Shown: piece by piece, positions 34,779 to 44,156 of the stretch
Layout: each line of letters begins with the position of its first letter
Position numbering within the stretch: position 1 is the stretch's first letter
From: Gonatopus flavifemur
Lineage: Eukaryota > Arthropoda > Insecta > Hymenoptera > Dryinidae
DNA: 64,000 bases
Direction: 5' to 3'
NCBI GenBank assembly: GCA_018340375.1
Contig: JAFFJZ010000007.1
Span: 1,984,001 to 2,048,000, forward strand
The notes under the pieces: generated by a model
Database searches by the model: none
What the model saw: the letters and a program-made list of their open reading frames with translations, nothing else
Told to the model about the DNA's origin: nothing
Program-made: the position numbers and the translations under genes

Positions 34779-35532
34779 CTACAAAAAGGAAAATTCTCAT
34801 CAAACACTTATTGATAATTATTATTGAACTGACACATTTAACTATTACATTGAACATTAAGGCTCATGCTACGTACTTGTACGTAATTTTGCTACGTACT
34901 TTTTCAAGAACTAAGCGATAAATAACAATTTTTAATATGCAGTGATGAAGCGCATTTACAAGATTGAACTTTGAATATTAGATTAAATCTGGAAAAGATT
35001 CCTGAAAATCATAAAAACAATTATAAACATAATAAACTCCAAATGTCAATGACTTTCATAAACTGTTTTCTTTCATATTAAGATATTACTGTGGACTTTC
35101 AATTAAAATTCAGAGCGGAATCCTAGCACTATATTTGAACGTTGTATATTCAAAATTTTTCTTCAGCACTCGATTATGAAGAAAATATATAGCAAAGTTT
35201 TGTCCGGCCTTATAGAGCTCCATGGGCCTCAAGGCCCATAGAACTTTACGAAAATGGGTGAAACTTCGCTACATACTTTCTTCACAATTAAGTAATGAAT
35301 GGAAATTTTACATGTGTAGCGTTCAAATACACCGCTGAGATTCGGCTCTAAATATAAATTGAAAGTCCAAAGTAATATCTAAACATGAAAGAAAACAATT
35401 CATAAAAATCGTTGATATTTGTAGGTTATGTTTATAATTGTGTACATGATTTTCAAGAATCTTTTTCACATTCAATCTAATATTCAGAGTCTAATCTTAC
35501 GAATGTGCTTCATCACCGCCTATGAACATTTT

Positions 35533-35894
35533 GGAGCCTTCCGAAGTAGCTGGTCAAGACCAGGCGATCTGGACCACGAACTTTTGATTGGTTGAGAAAA
35601 CTTTTTGGACCAATCAAAAGGTCGTGGTCCAGACCGCTTGGTTTTGACCAGCTACCCAATAAACATTCCGATTCTTAAGATATGTTTAAGAAAAGTCTCA
35701 AATTGTCTTATGCAACACTATTAGATATCTTTAAGATCTCTTAAAGTGTTCTTACATCTGAAAGATATCTTTTAGATGTAAAAACACTTTGAGAGATCTT
35801 ATAGATATCCAATAGTGTTGCATAAGACAATTTGAGACTTTCCTTAAACATATCTCAAGAATCGGAATGTTTATTGGGTACTTCGGAAGGCTCC
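35533..35894. mobile_element. GGAGCCTTCCGAAGTAGC-ended MITE, itself split
   Basis: Ends GGAGCCTTCCGAAGTAGCTG are mirrored, then GGTCAAGACC and GTGGTCCAGA blocks pair inside. The second copy of AGCTACTTCGG is interrupted by a TA-flanked MITE (35655-35878). Other copies of this family lie at 43017-43092 and 43848-43921. Confidence 0.8.
35655..35878. mobile_element. TA-flanked palindromic MITE nested two levels deep
   Basis: 224 bp. CCCAATAAACATTCCGATTC is mirrored at the right end; the arms continue through CTCAAATTGTCTTATGCAAC to a centre near 35767. TA at 35653-35654 and 35879-35880. Removing it with one TA restores the outer element's AGCTACTTCGG end. Arms are nearly identical, so it is young. 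Confidence 0.88.
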
Positions 35895-36102
35895 TTTTTA
35901 TTCATCGCTTAATTGTTGGAAAAGTATATATAAAAATTTAGCCTGTTTTTTTTAGAGTTCCATGGGTCTTAATTTCGGTGTAAATCCATATGGAATAATT
36001 GTTCCACACATATCTTACAAATCAACAGATTAGAAATATTTCAAGGTTATGTGAAACATACACGAAGAAAAAGGAATAGTGATAATCACTAAGCGAATAG
36101 TA

Positions 36103-36369
36103 CACTGAGAAAACAGATATCCTGAGAATTACCATAATTTATGGATTTTCAGCGCTGGTCCGACCCGAGTCGGAATATTCACTTGCACGAATATCTAAAA
36201 GTACCATAATTTCTTGGACTTTTCAGAATAAGTATGGTACCTTCCTTATAAAAGTCCCAGATATTATGGTACTTTTAGAGGTTTGTTCAGGTAAATATTG
36301 AGACTCGGGTCAGACCAGCGCTAAAAATCCATGAATTATGGTACTTTTTAAGATACCTTTTTCTCCGTG
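36103..36369. mobile_element. TA-flanked palindromic MITE with CACGGAGAAAA-like ends
   Basis: 267 bp. Left CACTGAGAAAACAGATATC, right mirror CACGGAGAAAAAGGTATC; TTACCATAATT and GGATTTTCAGCGCTGGTC are repeated in inverse. TA on both sides. The related CACGGAAAAA end recurs at 52709-52827. Confidence 0.8.
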
Positions 36370-36484
36370 TAATATATGAACAGACCAGACTGCCCAATTA
36401 TAAGAACCAAACGGCTCAATTGAAATTACGATACGCTTAGTTAAACTAACGATACGTTCAGTTAGAATAACGATGCGATTGATC

Positions 36485-36654
36485 CCCTAGTGCAAACGCG
36501 GATGGATTCGGATAGAAATATGGAAATGGATACAGAAATAGGATTGAAACGGATTGAATTCGGATTGCATTTCTATCCATTTCAATCCTATTTTTGATCC
36601 CTCTTAAAATTTTTATCTGAATCCATCCGAATCCATCCACATTTTTTACCAGGG
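36485..36654. repeat. CCCTAG-terminal palindromic MITE
   Basis: 170 bp; starts CCCTAGTGCAAACGCGGATG and ends in the mirror CCCTGGTAAAAAATGTGGAT. The core AATAGGATTGAAACGG pairs with CATTTCAATCCTATTT. Third member of the family at 1605 and 8489. Confidence 0.78.
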
Positions 36655-36849
36655 TTGTACTGACCAAATTTTTGGTCTGTCCATATTTTACTATACCAGT
36701 TTTCTCCGTGTATTTTACGTTCCAATATGTTCCGTATTATCACATATTGAAAATCTGTTTCGAATATTTTGATCAAGCGAAAGAATATGAAAAACATGAC
36801 TAAAACAGTGGTGTAGAATATCTTTTACCTATATGTCAAACATTGAAAC

Positions 36850-37171
36850 TATCCCTGCTAAAAATTCTCAATGCAAAACGATAAAAAACAATAGATTTTT
36901 CCTATCGTTTTCAACGAGGTTTCTGAATACGGAATTCTTGAATTTATATCGTTGTTACAGGATAGAACCTTATCGGTTTTCATCGTGTTCTATAGGATCT
37001 AACAAAATTTTAGGATAAGACCACATATAATTTCGTTAAATCCTATAGAACACGATGAAAACCGATAAGGTTCTATCGTTGAACAACGATATAACATCAG
37101 GAATTCCGTGACCTCATTGAGACCGATAGGAAAAATCTATCGTCTTGTATTGGGGATTCTTCAGCAGAGAT
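36850..37171. mobile_element. Palindromic MITE, about 320 bp
   Basis: Mirrored ends near TATCCCTGCTAAAAATTC and GAATTCTTCAGCAGAGATA-type sequence; ATAGATTTTTCCTATCG and GAACCTTATCGGTTTTCATC are mirrored closely around a centre near 37015. No coding capacity. Confidence 0.8.
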
Positions 37172-37339
37172 ATGATTAAGGGGATACTAGCGTTCGTGAT
37201 TTGCATCATTAGTTGGAAGAAATGCAATCATAAGATAGAAAGACGGATCTGATACCGATACTAGGATCATCTTAACCTTTAGAGGACGGGACTGGTCCCA
37301 AAAGGGACCACCCGGGGAAAGAGGATTCTGAGTGTTTTT

Positions 37340-37835
37340 CAAGGGTGAATTTTTGTGCTGAGAACGAAAAAAATAATGAAATAGATCCAGGATGCGTCCT
37401 TGACCTTGAAAAAAGTCAATTCAAGGTCAAATTTTTTTTTCTCCATATATTGAACTCAAACTGTGTATAACCACGTTTTTTGATGCGCTGAGTACGAAAA
37501 AAATAATGAAAAGAATCCTGAATGCGTCCTGGACCTTGACAGAGGTTAATTCGAGGTCAAATTTTTTGCTCTCCATATATTGAACTCAAACTGTGTATAT
37601 CTCCGTCCTTTTATGTGCTGAGTACGAAAAAAATAGTGAAAAAAAATTCTGGATCCGTCTTTGACCTTGAAAAAGGTCGATTCGAGGTTGAATTTTCTTT
37701 TCTCTATTTTTTGCACTCGAACTGTGTATATTTACGTTTTTCGATGTGCTGAGTACGAGAAAAATGGTGAGAAAAAATTCTGGATACGTCCTTCACTTTG
37801 GAAGAGGTAATTCCACGATCCAATTAACTTATTTC
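37340..37835. repeat. Left subterminal repeat array of the piggyBac (about 4 units)
   Basis: Units of ~120 bp with GTGCTGAGTACGAAAAAAAT, then CGTCCTTGACCTTGAAAAA, TCAAGGTCAAATTTTT, CTCCATATATTGAACTC and TGTGTAT..ACGTTTTTTGATG. Each unit holds AGGTCA-type motifs in both orientations. The same unit appears inverted at 41340-42600. Confidence 0.85.
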
Positions 37836-37836
37836 T

Positions 37837-39035
37837 TCCATATTTTGACTATTCTGAAAAGGACCGTCCAAGATATGATCACCGTACCTTAGATGAATGA
37901 ACGCGAAATTTGTATATATGTATGTGGATATATATATATATATATACAGGGTGTCCCAGAACACATGTCTGACCTTTTGAGAGCATATTCTGCAACCAAA
38001 ATGCAATTTTTTCCCGTTTGGAAAGAAATTTTTGGAGGCTTCGTTCTTGAGATATGAGCATTTTTAGATTTTTTCAAAAATCCAAATAACTCAGAAGCAT
38101 TGTATACTACATACTTCAGTCTGATACAATTCGCTGAGTTGGAAAACGGCGGATCTCTAGGAAAGAAAATCAAACTATTATATCCCTATTCGTTCCGGAG
38201 CTACAGTGATTTGAAATTTTTGAGCTTCCAGCCAATCAGAATTCAGCAACTTCAAATCGCTGTAGCTCCGGAACAAATAGAGATATAATAGTTCAATTTT
38301 TTTTCTAGAGATCCGCCGTTTTCCAACTTGGCGAATGGTATTAGACTGAAGTATGTAACATACGATGCTTCTGAGTTATTTGGATTTTCAAGAAAATCTG
38401 AAAATGCTCATATTTCAAGAACGGAGCCTCCAAAAATTTTTTTTCAAACGGAAAACAATTGCATTTCGGTTGCGGGATATGCTCTCAAAAGGTCGGACAT
38501 GTGTTCTGGGACATATGCATACGTACTCAAGATGTCAAACGAACACGGGATGGGTAATTTACTTCACACACTGAACTTCTTAGGAATCCAATGTGACAGA
38601 CCCAGTAGAGCATGGAAGGTAATCGGAGCACGGCTATGAAAACCTCAAATAGTAGGTTATGCAGCTGAGGAGCGTTACCTACTACATACTAATAGCGCCT
38701 TTAGTGTGAGTATGAACGTATATGTGGTATCGTTGTATGTGTGAGCTTTAGTTCCCGACCAAGTTGTAGGCGGCGCTGGAACTCGTGTTTTTGTTTCTAC
38801 ATTATACTTTGGGTACCCTGCGGATTCATCCTTGAACCGGGTGCGCCTAATGGCAAAGAAGGGATTCCTGAGAAAATCAGTGTTTGAAGTAAATTATCCA
38901 CTCTGTGTTCGTTTGAAATCTTGGGTACATATACATATATAAATATAAATATATCCATATGAACATACAAATTTCGCGTTCATTCATCTCAGGTACGGTG
39001 ATCATAACTTGGACGGTCCTTCTCAGGATAGTTCA
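37837..39035. repeat. Inverted repeat pair around a nested MITE in the piggyBac left half
   Basis: 37837-37935 (GAAAAGGACCGTCCAAG, ATGATCACCGTACC, AATGAACGCGAAATTTG) is mirrored at 38927-39035. Further in, GTACTCAAGATGTCAAACGA near 38522 is mirrored near 38910. Between lies a palindromic MITE, 37947 to about 38512: left end CAGGGTGTCCCAGAACACAT, right end lacking the last bases, with paired AACGGCGGATCTCTAG and CTACAGTGATTTGAAATT blocks. Confidence 0.75.
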
Positions 39036-39263
39036 AGAGCATTCTCATTCGGCGGTGGTTATTTGATCAACATCCTTCTTTAGGATATTTCGCGGTTCCT
39101 CTCCACAGGTCCGGCGATAGTACCTCACGCAGGCTTTTCCAAGATATTTCGAACGGATCCTCATTTGGCTGTGGTTATTTCACCAACAGTTCCTATTAGA
39201 ACATTTGACGGTCTTCCTTCTCAGGTGCAGATCCTATTTATTCAGTAGCTGCTGTTCTATAAG

Positions 39264-40801
39264 ATGACTGACAGAGAGGCTTGGAGTAGCGGTGAATCCG
39301 AACCAGAAGAACAAGATCCTGGGAATGAAGAATTTGAAGCCATTAATTTGGAAGACCCCACCTATGACCGAACTCAAATTTTTCATGATGCGAATTTTCA
39401 CCCATCAATCAGAGATTTCGAAGGGAACTCCAGAATGAATCCTAACGCTCTTATAACGGGAAATTTGCCAATAGATTTTTTCAATTATTTTTCCGATTCT
39501 TCCCTGGTTCAAAGGATTGTAGACGAGACAAATCGTTACCATGCCCAGAATCCTCAAAGTTCATCTTCCCATATGAAAGACTGGTGCCCTTTGACCAAAG
39601 ATGAATTTGAAATGTTTCTCAGTCTCTCAATTCTCATGGGCCATGTTCGGAAAGGTGATTTGAAAGATTATTGGTCTACGGATCCTTTGCTTCATACTCC
39701 GATTTTTCGAGAAAGAATGCATCGTGATAGATATTTGCAAATTCTGCGACAATTACACTTCCAAGATAATGAAGATGATTCAGAATTTGTCAATCATCCT
39801 TCACGGAGAATGAAACCAGTGATAGACCACCTACAAAGTAAATTTTCGGCAGCTCTCATACCAGGCAAAAACCTGTGTATAGAGTATAGACGAAAGTCTG
39901 TTATTGTGGAAAGGTAGGCTTCGATTCAAACAATATATTCCGTTGAAAAGGAATCGTTTCGGCATCAAGTTGTTTGAGTTGGTAGACTGCGATACTGGAT
40001 TCATTCTAGGCTTTATTGTTTACACCGGATCAGATACTGAGTATCAAAAGTTCGGTTTAGGTGTTATTTTCATGAGGGTCATGTTATATATGTAGACAAT
40101 TGGTACACATCCCCTAGTTTGGCTGAATTTCTGCATGATCGTGATACGGGAATTTGTGGAACAGTCAAAGCAAATGGAAAGGGAATGCCAAAGCTGGAAA
40201 ACAAATTACAGCGAGGTGAAATAAAAGTCGCTCATAATTATGCTTGGATGGCAATGAAATGGGAAGATAAACGAAGTGTTCGCATGCTTACAAGTGCACA
40301 CGAACCAGAATTCTGTGTAACTGAGAAAAAAAATTATAAAACAAAGGAAGACATTATAAAGCCAACGTGTATTCATGAATACAATAAGAATATGAGCGGC
40401 ATTGATAATATTGATAGACAGCTCTCGATAACGGAAACAGTGCGAAAAACAATGAAGTGGTATAGGAAGCTTTTTTCCACCTTATCGATTCATGCCTGTG
40501 TAATGCTCATGCTTTATACGGACTGAAAAATCAAGAACAAACATCTTTTCCTTCATTTTGTTCACAAGTAGCTGGGGGATTAATGAAACTGGAGTCTCCT
40601 GAAAACATTCCACGTGACGAACTCTGTGCCACTCGATTACTTGGTCGCCACTTCCCCCAATGAACTACAAAACGAAGGTGCCAATTGTGTAGTGTGCGTA
40701 AAAAAACATCTCGAACGAACTACATATGCTCCATTCACGATATACCTCTATGCATAACGCCATGCTTTGAAGAGTACCACACTAAAGTGACATTGCCATG
40801 A
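39264..40801 (+). pseudogene. piggyBac transposase, frameshifted
   Basis: The start is a good ATG (MTDREAWSSGESEPEEQD, acidic head). The catalytic region follows the piggyBac pattern. The segment C-I-D-E-S is disrupted by a 7-bp duplication (AGTATAG at about 39883-39889) just before the first catalytic Asp (39889-39891). A second shift between about 40050 and 40094 precedes D-N-W-Y-T-S (second Asp). The third acidic site lies in MSGIDNIDRQLS. Two more shifts, near 40526 and near 40665, precede a cysteine-rich C-terminal tail (CQLCSVRKK, then ICSIHDIPLC) ending at 40801. Expected full length is about 510 residues, close to the family. At least four disruptions make it inactive. Confidence 0.85.
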
Positions 40802-40817
40802 GATTGATTGATTCAAG

Positions 40818-41101
40818 ATCACATGAGGGGCAAGGGGATTCACGGTGATGAAGCACCCCGATGTGAGAGGCAAGGGGACTCACGGTAATGAAGCACCCCG
40901 ACGTGGGAGGCAAGGGGACTCACGGTAATGAAGCACCCCGTCGTGAGAGGCAAGGAGACTCACGGTAATAAAGCACCCCGACGTGAGAGGCAAGGGGACT
41001 TACGGTAATGAAGCACCCCGACGTGAGAGGCAAGGGGACTCACGTAAATCGAGCACCCCAACGTGAGAGGTAAGGGGACTCACGAAAAACAAGCACCCCG
41101 A
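40818..41101. repeat. 40-bp minisatellite, about 7 copies
   Basis: The unit is ACGTGAGAGGCAAGGGGACT followed by CACGGTAATGAAGCACCCCG, with few differences between copies, directly after the transposase stop. Copies abut without spacers, so it is not a CRISPR-like array. Confidence 0.9.
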
Positions 41102-41339
41102 AGGGATCAAATTTCCGCCGCGTCCACGTCGCTGGTCCTGGGTCATGCTGAGAGCGAACAGTCATATAATTGCTTTGGTTTCTTGATAAACTGTATCTGC
41201 AGCTGAAATATATTTTCCGAATTTTGTACTGTTTTTGTCGTACCCAGATCCTCAACGAACTTCAAGATGTCTTGGGTCGAAATGAGGGAAACAATATCCC
41301 ACCTTGGAGTGTTTCCATGTAGAATCAATAATACTTCCA

Positions 41340-42600
41340 GGACTTTTCACAATTTTTTCCTCACTCAGCACATCAAAAAACATAGATGTAAGAGGTGAGA
41401 GTTCAAAATATGAAATAAATGAATAAATTGGATCTTGGAATTACCTTTTTCAAGGTCAAGGACGCTTTCAGGATTTCTTTCCTAATTTTTGTCGTACTCA
41501 GCATTTCAAAAAAACTACGTACACAAAATGTGAGTTCAATATAAGAAGAAAAAGGACCTCGACCTTGAATTGACCTTTTACAAGGTCAAGGCTGCATCCA
41601 GGATCTTTTTCATCATTATTCTCGTACTCGACAAATCAATGAACGTCGATGTACACAATTTGAGTTGAATATATGAAGAGAAAAAAAATTCGACCTTAAA
41701 TCGACCTTCTTCAAAGTCGAGGCTGCATCCAGGATTTCTTTCATCATTATTCTCGTACTCAGCACATCAAAAAACGTCGATCTACACCGTTTGAGTCGAA
41801 TATATGGGGAAAAAAAATTCGACTTCAAATCGACCTTTTTCAAGGTCAAGGACGCATCTTTGATTTTTTCCACCATTTTTCTTGTACTCAGAACATCAAA
41901 AAACGTGGAGATGCACAGTTTGAGTTCAATATATGGAGAAAAAATAAATTCGACCTTGGATCGACTTTTTTCAAGGTCAAGGACGCATCCTCGATTCTTT
42001 CCACCATTTTTCCCTGACTCAGCACATCAAAAAACGTAGATACGCACAGTTTGATTTCAATATATGGAGAAAAAACAAATTCGACCTTGGATCGACCTTT
42101 TTCAAGGTGAAGGACGCATCCTGGATTTTTTTCACCATTTTTTTTGTACTCAGCACATCAAAAAACGTGGATATGCACATTTTGTGTTCAATATATGGGG
42201 GAAAAAAAATTTGACCTTGAATTGACCTTGGATCGACCTTTTTCAAGGTCAAGGACGCATCTTTGATTCTTTCCACCATTTTTTCCGTACTCAGAACATC
42301 AAAAAACGTATATATGCACAGTTTGAGTTCAATATATGGAGAAAAAACAAATTCGACCTTGGATCGACCTTGGATCGACTTTTTTCAAGGTCAAGGACGC
42401 ATCCTTGATTTTCTTCACCATTTCTCTCTTATTCAGCACATCAAAAAACGTAGTTATGCACAGTTTGAGTTCAATATATGGAGAAAAAACAAATTCGACC
42501 TTGGATCAACCTTGGATCGACTTTTTTCAAGGTCAAGGACCCATCCTGGATTTTTCCCACTATTTTTTTCGTTTTCAGCGCAAAGAATTATGATGAAAAA
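41340..42600. repeat. Right subterminal repeat array of the piggyBac (about 10 units)
   Basis: Units of ~126 bp (later ones ~143 bp through an extra GACCTTGGATC block) in the opposite orientation to the left array: CACCATTTTTCTTGTACTCAG, CATCAAAAAACGT, GTTTGAGTTCAATATATGGA, TTCGACCTTGGATCGA, TTTTTCAAGGTCAAGGACGC. The frames of 80-158 codons running through this stretch are products of the repeat. Confidence 0.88.
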
Positions 42601-42784
42601 CACCCAAAAATCATTTCACACATTTTTTTGCATTGACCTTTCTCTTCCGGACGGGACTGGTCCCAAAAGGGACCACCTGTTTGGTCGGAGGTTGGTCGTG
42701 AGTTATATATTTGATTTATGCATCAAATACACGATTTGAAAGAGGTCGATTTGTACTGAAAATCCCCCGTCCTCTAAAGGCTAA

Positions 42785-43261
42785 GCGTGACAAAGAGACA
42801 TCTAAGAGTAATTCAGGAGGGAATCGAAACATTTCCACGCCTCATTTGTTCCAATACCCGCTTGCTTCACTTTTGGATTTTCACCAGGGTTACGTTTATT
42901 CCGAGACGACTTGCGTTTGAAGCATGAACTTTGTGCTATAAACGCTCAGTCGTTGCCATGGGTTATCTGTTCAGAACTCTACATGCGAAAAACCCACGAT
43001 TTTCTCTCTGTGTAGGTGATCCGGGTCAGTTTTCAACCTTTTTGATTGGTTGAGAAGCTGATCTGATCTAGATCAGCTACTTCAGAAGCCTCCTAGAAGT
43101 CGTCTGGCAGTGACCTGAATGAACTTGATGGGTGTGAAGAATTTTATATTCGAGCACGTAACGAATGTAATTTGATAAAACCTGTTACATACTTGAGTGT
43201 AAATTCATCGTAACCAGCATATTATCTACATGCAACTTCCTTCGTTACAAAGACTGTAACA
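42785..43261. other. Repeat-derived interval, no gene
   Basis: 42810-42895 resembles 25905-25985 (shared TTTTCACCAGGGTTACG). 43017-43092 is a copy of the GGAGCCTTCCGAAGTAGC MITE family (right end AGCTACTTCAGAAGCCTCC). The remainder holds no recognisable feature; a THAP-domain exon of the P element was looked for here and not seen. Confidence 0.5.
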
Positions 43262-43618
43262 TGCTGGGTGGAATTATATATACTAATAATACATGTAGCC
43301 TTTGAGATATGTTGATGAACAATTGAGAGCAGTTCAAAAAATCTTATACAATATGAAAAGATATTCTCCAGGAGTTTTAAACTGTTTTTACCTGTAAGAC
43401 ATATCTCCAAGAACATTTGTAGGCATTTCATGGAAGTCTCTCAAAGATATGTTCAAAATAATTCTAAGAGATTTCTGAGAAACGTTCCTGGAACCATCAT
43501 TCAGAAGTGAGAACAGTTTAAGACATCTGAAATATTTCTTTCATGTTGCATACAACTTCTTGAACTTGAACAATCGTTTCTCAACGATATCTTGAGAATC
43601 ACATGTACTGTGTGGGAT
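43262..43618. repeat. Palindromic repeat, MITE-like
   Basis: The right end (reverse complement CCCACACAGTACATGTGATTC) and left ATACATGTAGCCTTTGAGAT are loosely mirrored; AACAATTGAGA/TCTCAACGAT and CAGTTTAAGACAT/AAACTG blocks pair. The terminal sequence resembles the CCCAGNTAGCANAC family. Boundaries are approximate. Confidence 0.5.
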
Positions 43619-43637
43619 ATATGTAGGTTATTGAAAC

Positions 43638-44148
43638 CAGAGCTTCCAAATGCCGGAATTTTTTAATACCGGTATTGATATCGAAGTTACTGTGAGTGAT
43701 CCCATCATTCCCGGTATTGGAAGGGTGTTTTTTTAAACACGTTTTATAATGAAAAATGAAGTCAAATAACATACCAATGCATTATTATGAATATGTTTTA
43801 TTTTTGATGATGAACGAGCTGAGGAAATAAGTATGAATTAGGATAGAGGAGCCTTCCACAGTAGCTGATCTGATCATCTGGTCATGACCAGATGATCAGG
43901 TCAGCTACTTCGGAAGGCTCCAGAATCAGACTTTCAGATCCCATATCTTTGTACTCACAATTATTTATATTAATGATGCCATGTCATACGCATAACCCAG
44001 AAGCGCGCGTAAATTGAAATTTATATTACGTTTTCATAATAATCGAGATCCCGGTATCAGTTAGTGAATATCGGTATTCAAAAAAGTTTCTAATGCTTTC
44101 AGGATTACGGTATTACGGGATTTCGGAATCCCGGGATTGGGAGCCCTA
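43638..44148. mobile_element. hAT-type element with perfect 8-bp duplication
   Basis: 511 bp between ATTGAAAC at 43630-43637 and 44149-44156. The left end CAGAGCTTCCAAATGCCGG and right (reverse complement) TAGGGCTCCCAATCCCGG keep the hAT CAGGGCTYCCAA shape, with subterminal CGGTATT/CCGGAAT repeats. Non-coding. It carries a nested 74-bp copy of the GGAGCCTTCC family at 43848-43921, with ATGATC hairpins. It interrupts the 5' side of the P-element gene. Confidence 0.88.
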
Positions 44149-44156
44149 ATTGAAAC

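Larger units (their letters stand above)
34858..35990. mobile_element. Fold-back element with nested MITEs
   Basis: Mirrored arms: AACTAAGCGATAAATAA near 34911 with TTCATCGCTTAATTG near 35903; ATGCAGTGATGAAGCGCAT near 34938 with its mirror near 35495; TTTCTTTCATATTAAGATA near 35070 with its mirror near 35370. The loop near 35215-35260 has a further GGGCC hairpin. The right arm is split by the MITE at 35533-35894. Non-coding. Confidence 0.7.
37276..42780 (+). mobile_element. piggyBac-family transposon, 5.5 kb, decayed
   Basis: Terminal repeats CCTTTAGAGGACGGG are mirrored exactly at 42766-42780. The left flank is TTAA (37272-37275); the right flank is CTAA, a one-base decay. The hairpin GGTCCCAAAAGGGACCACC sits near each end (about 37293 and 42657). 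Inside, in order: about four ~120-bp subterminal repeats, an inverted repeat pair with a nested MITE, a broken transposase gene (39264-40801), a 40-bp minisatellite, and about ten subterminal repeats in the opposite orientation. Size is inflated by the repeats and the nested insertions. Confidence 0.88.

Noticed and set aside
40818..41101. Regular 40-bp repeats considered as a CRISPR-like array
   Set aside because: Units abut with no variable spacers and the context is a eukaryotic transposon; it is a minisatellite.
41616..42739. Several overlapping frames of 80-158 codons in both orientations
   Set aside because: They follow the ~126-bp subterminal repeat of the piggyBac and repeat the same short peptide, so they are artefacts of the array.
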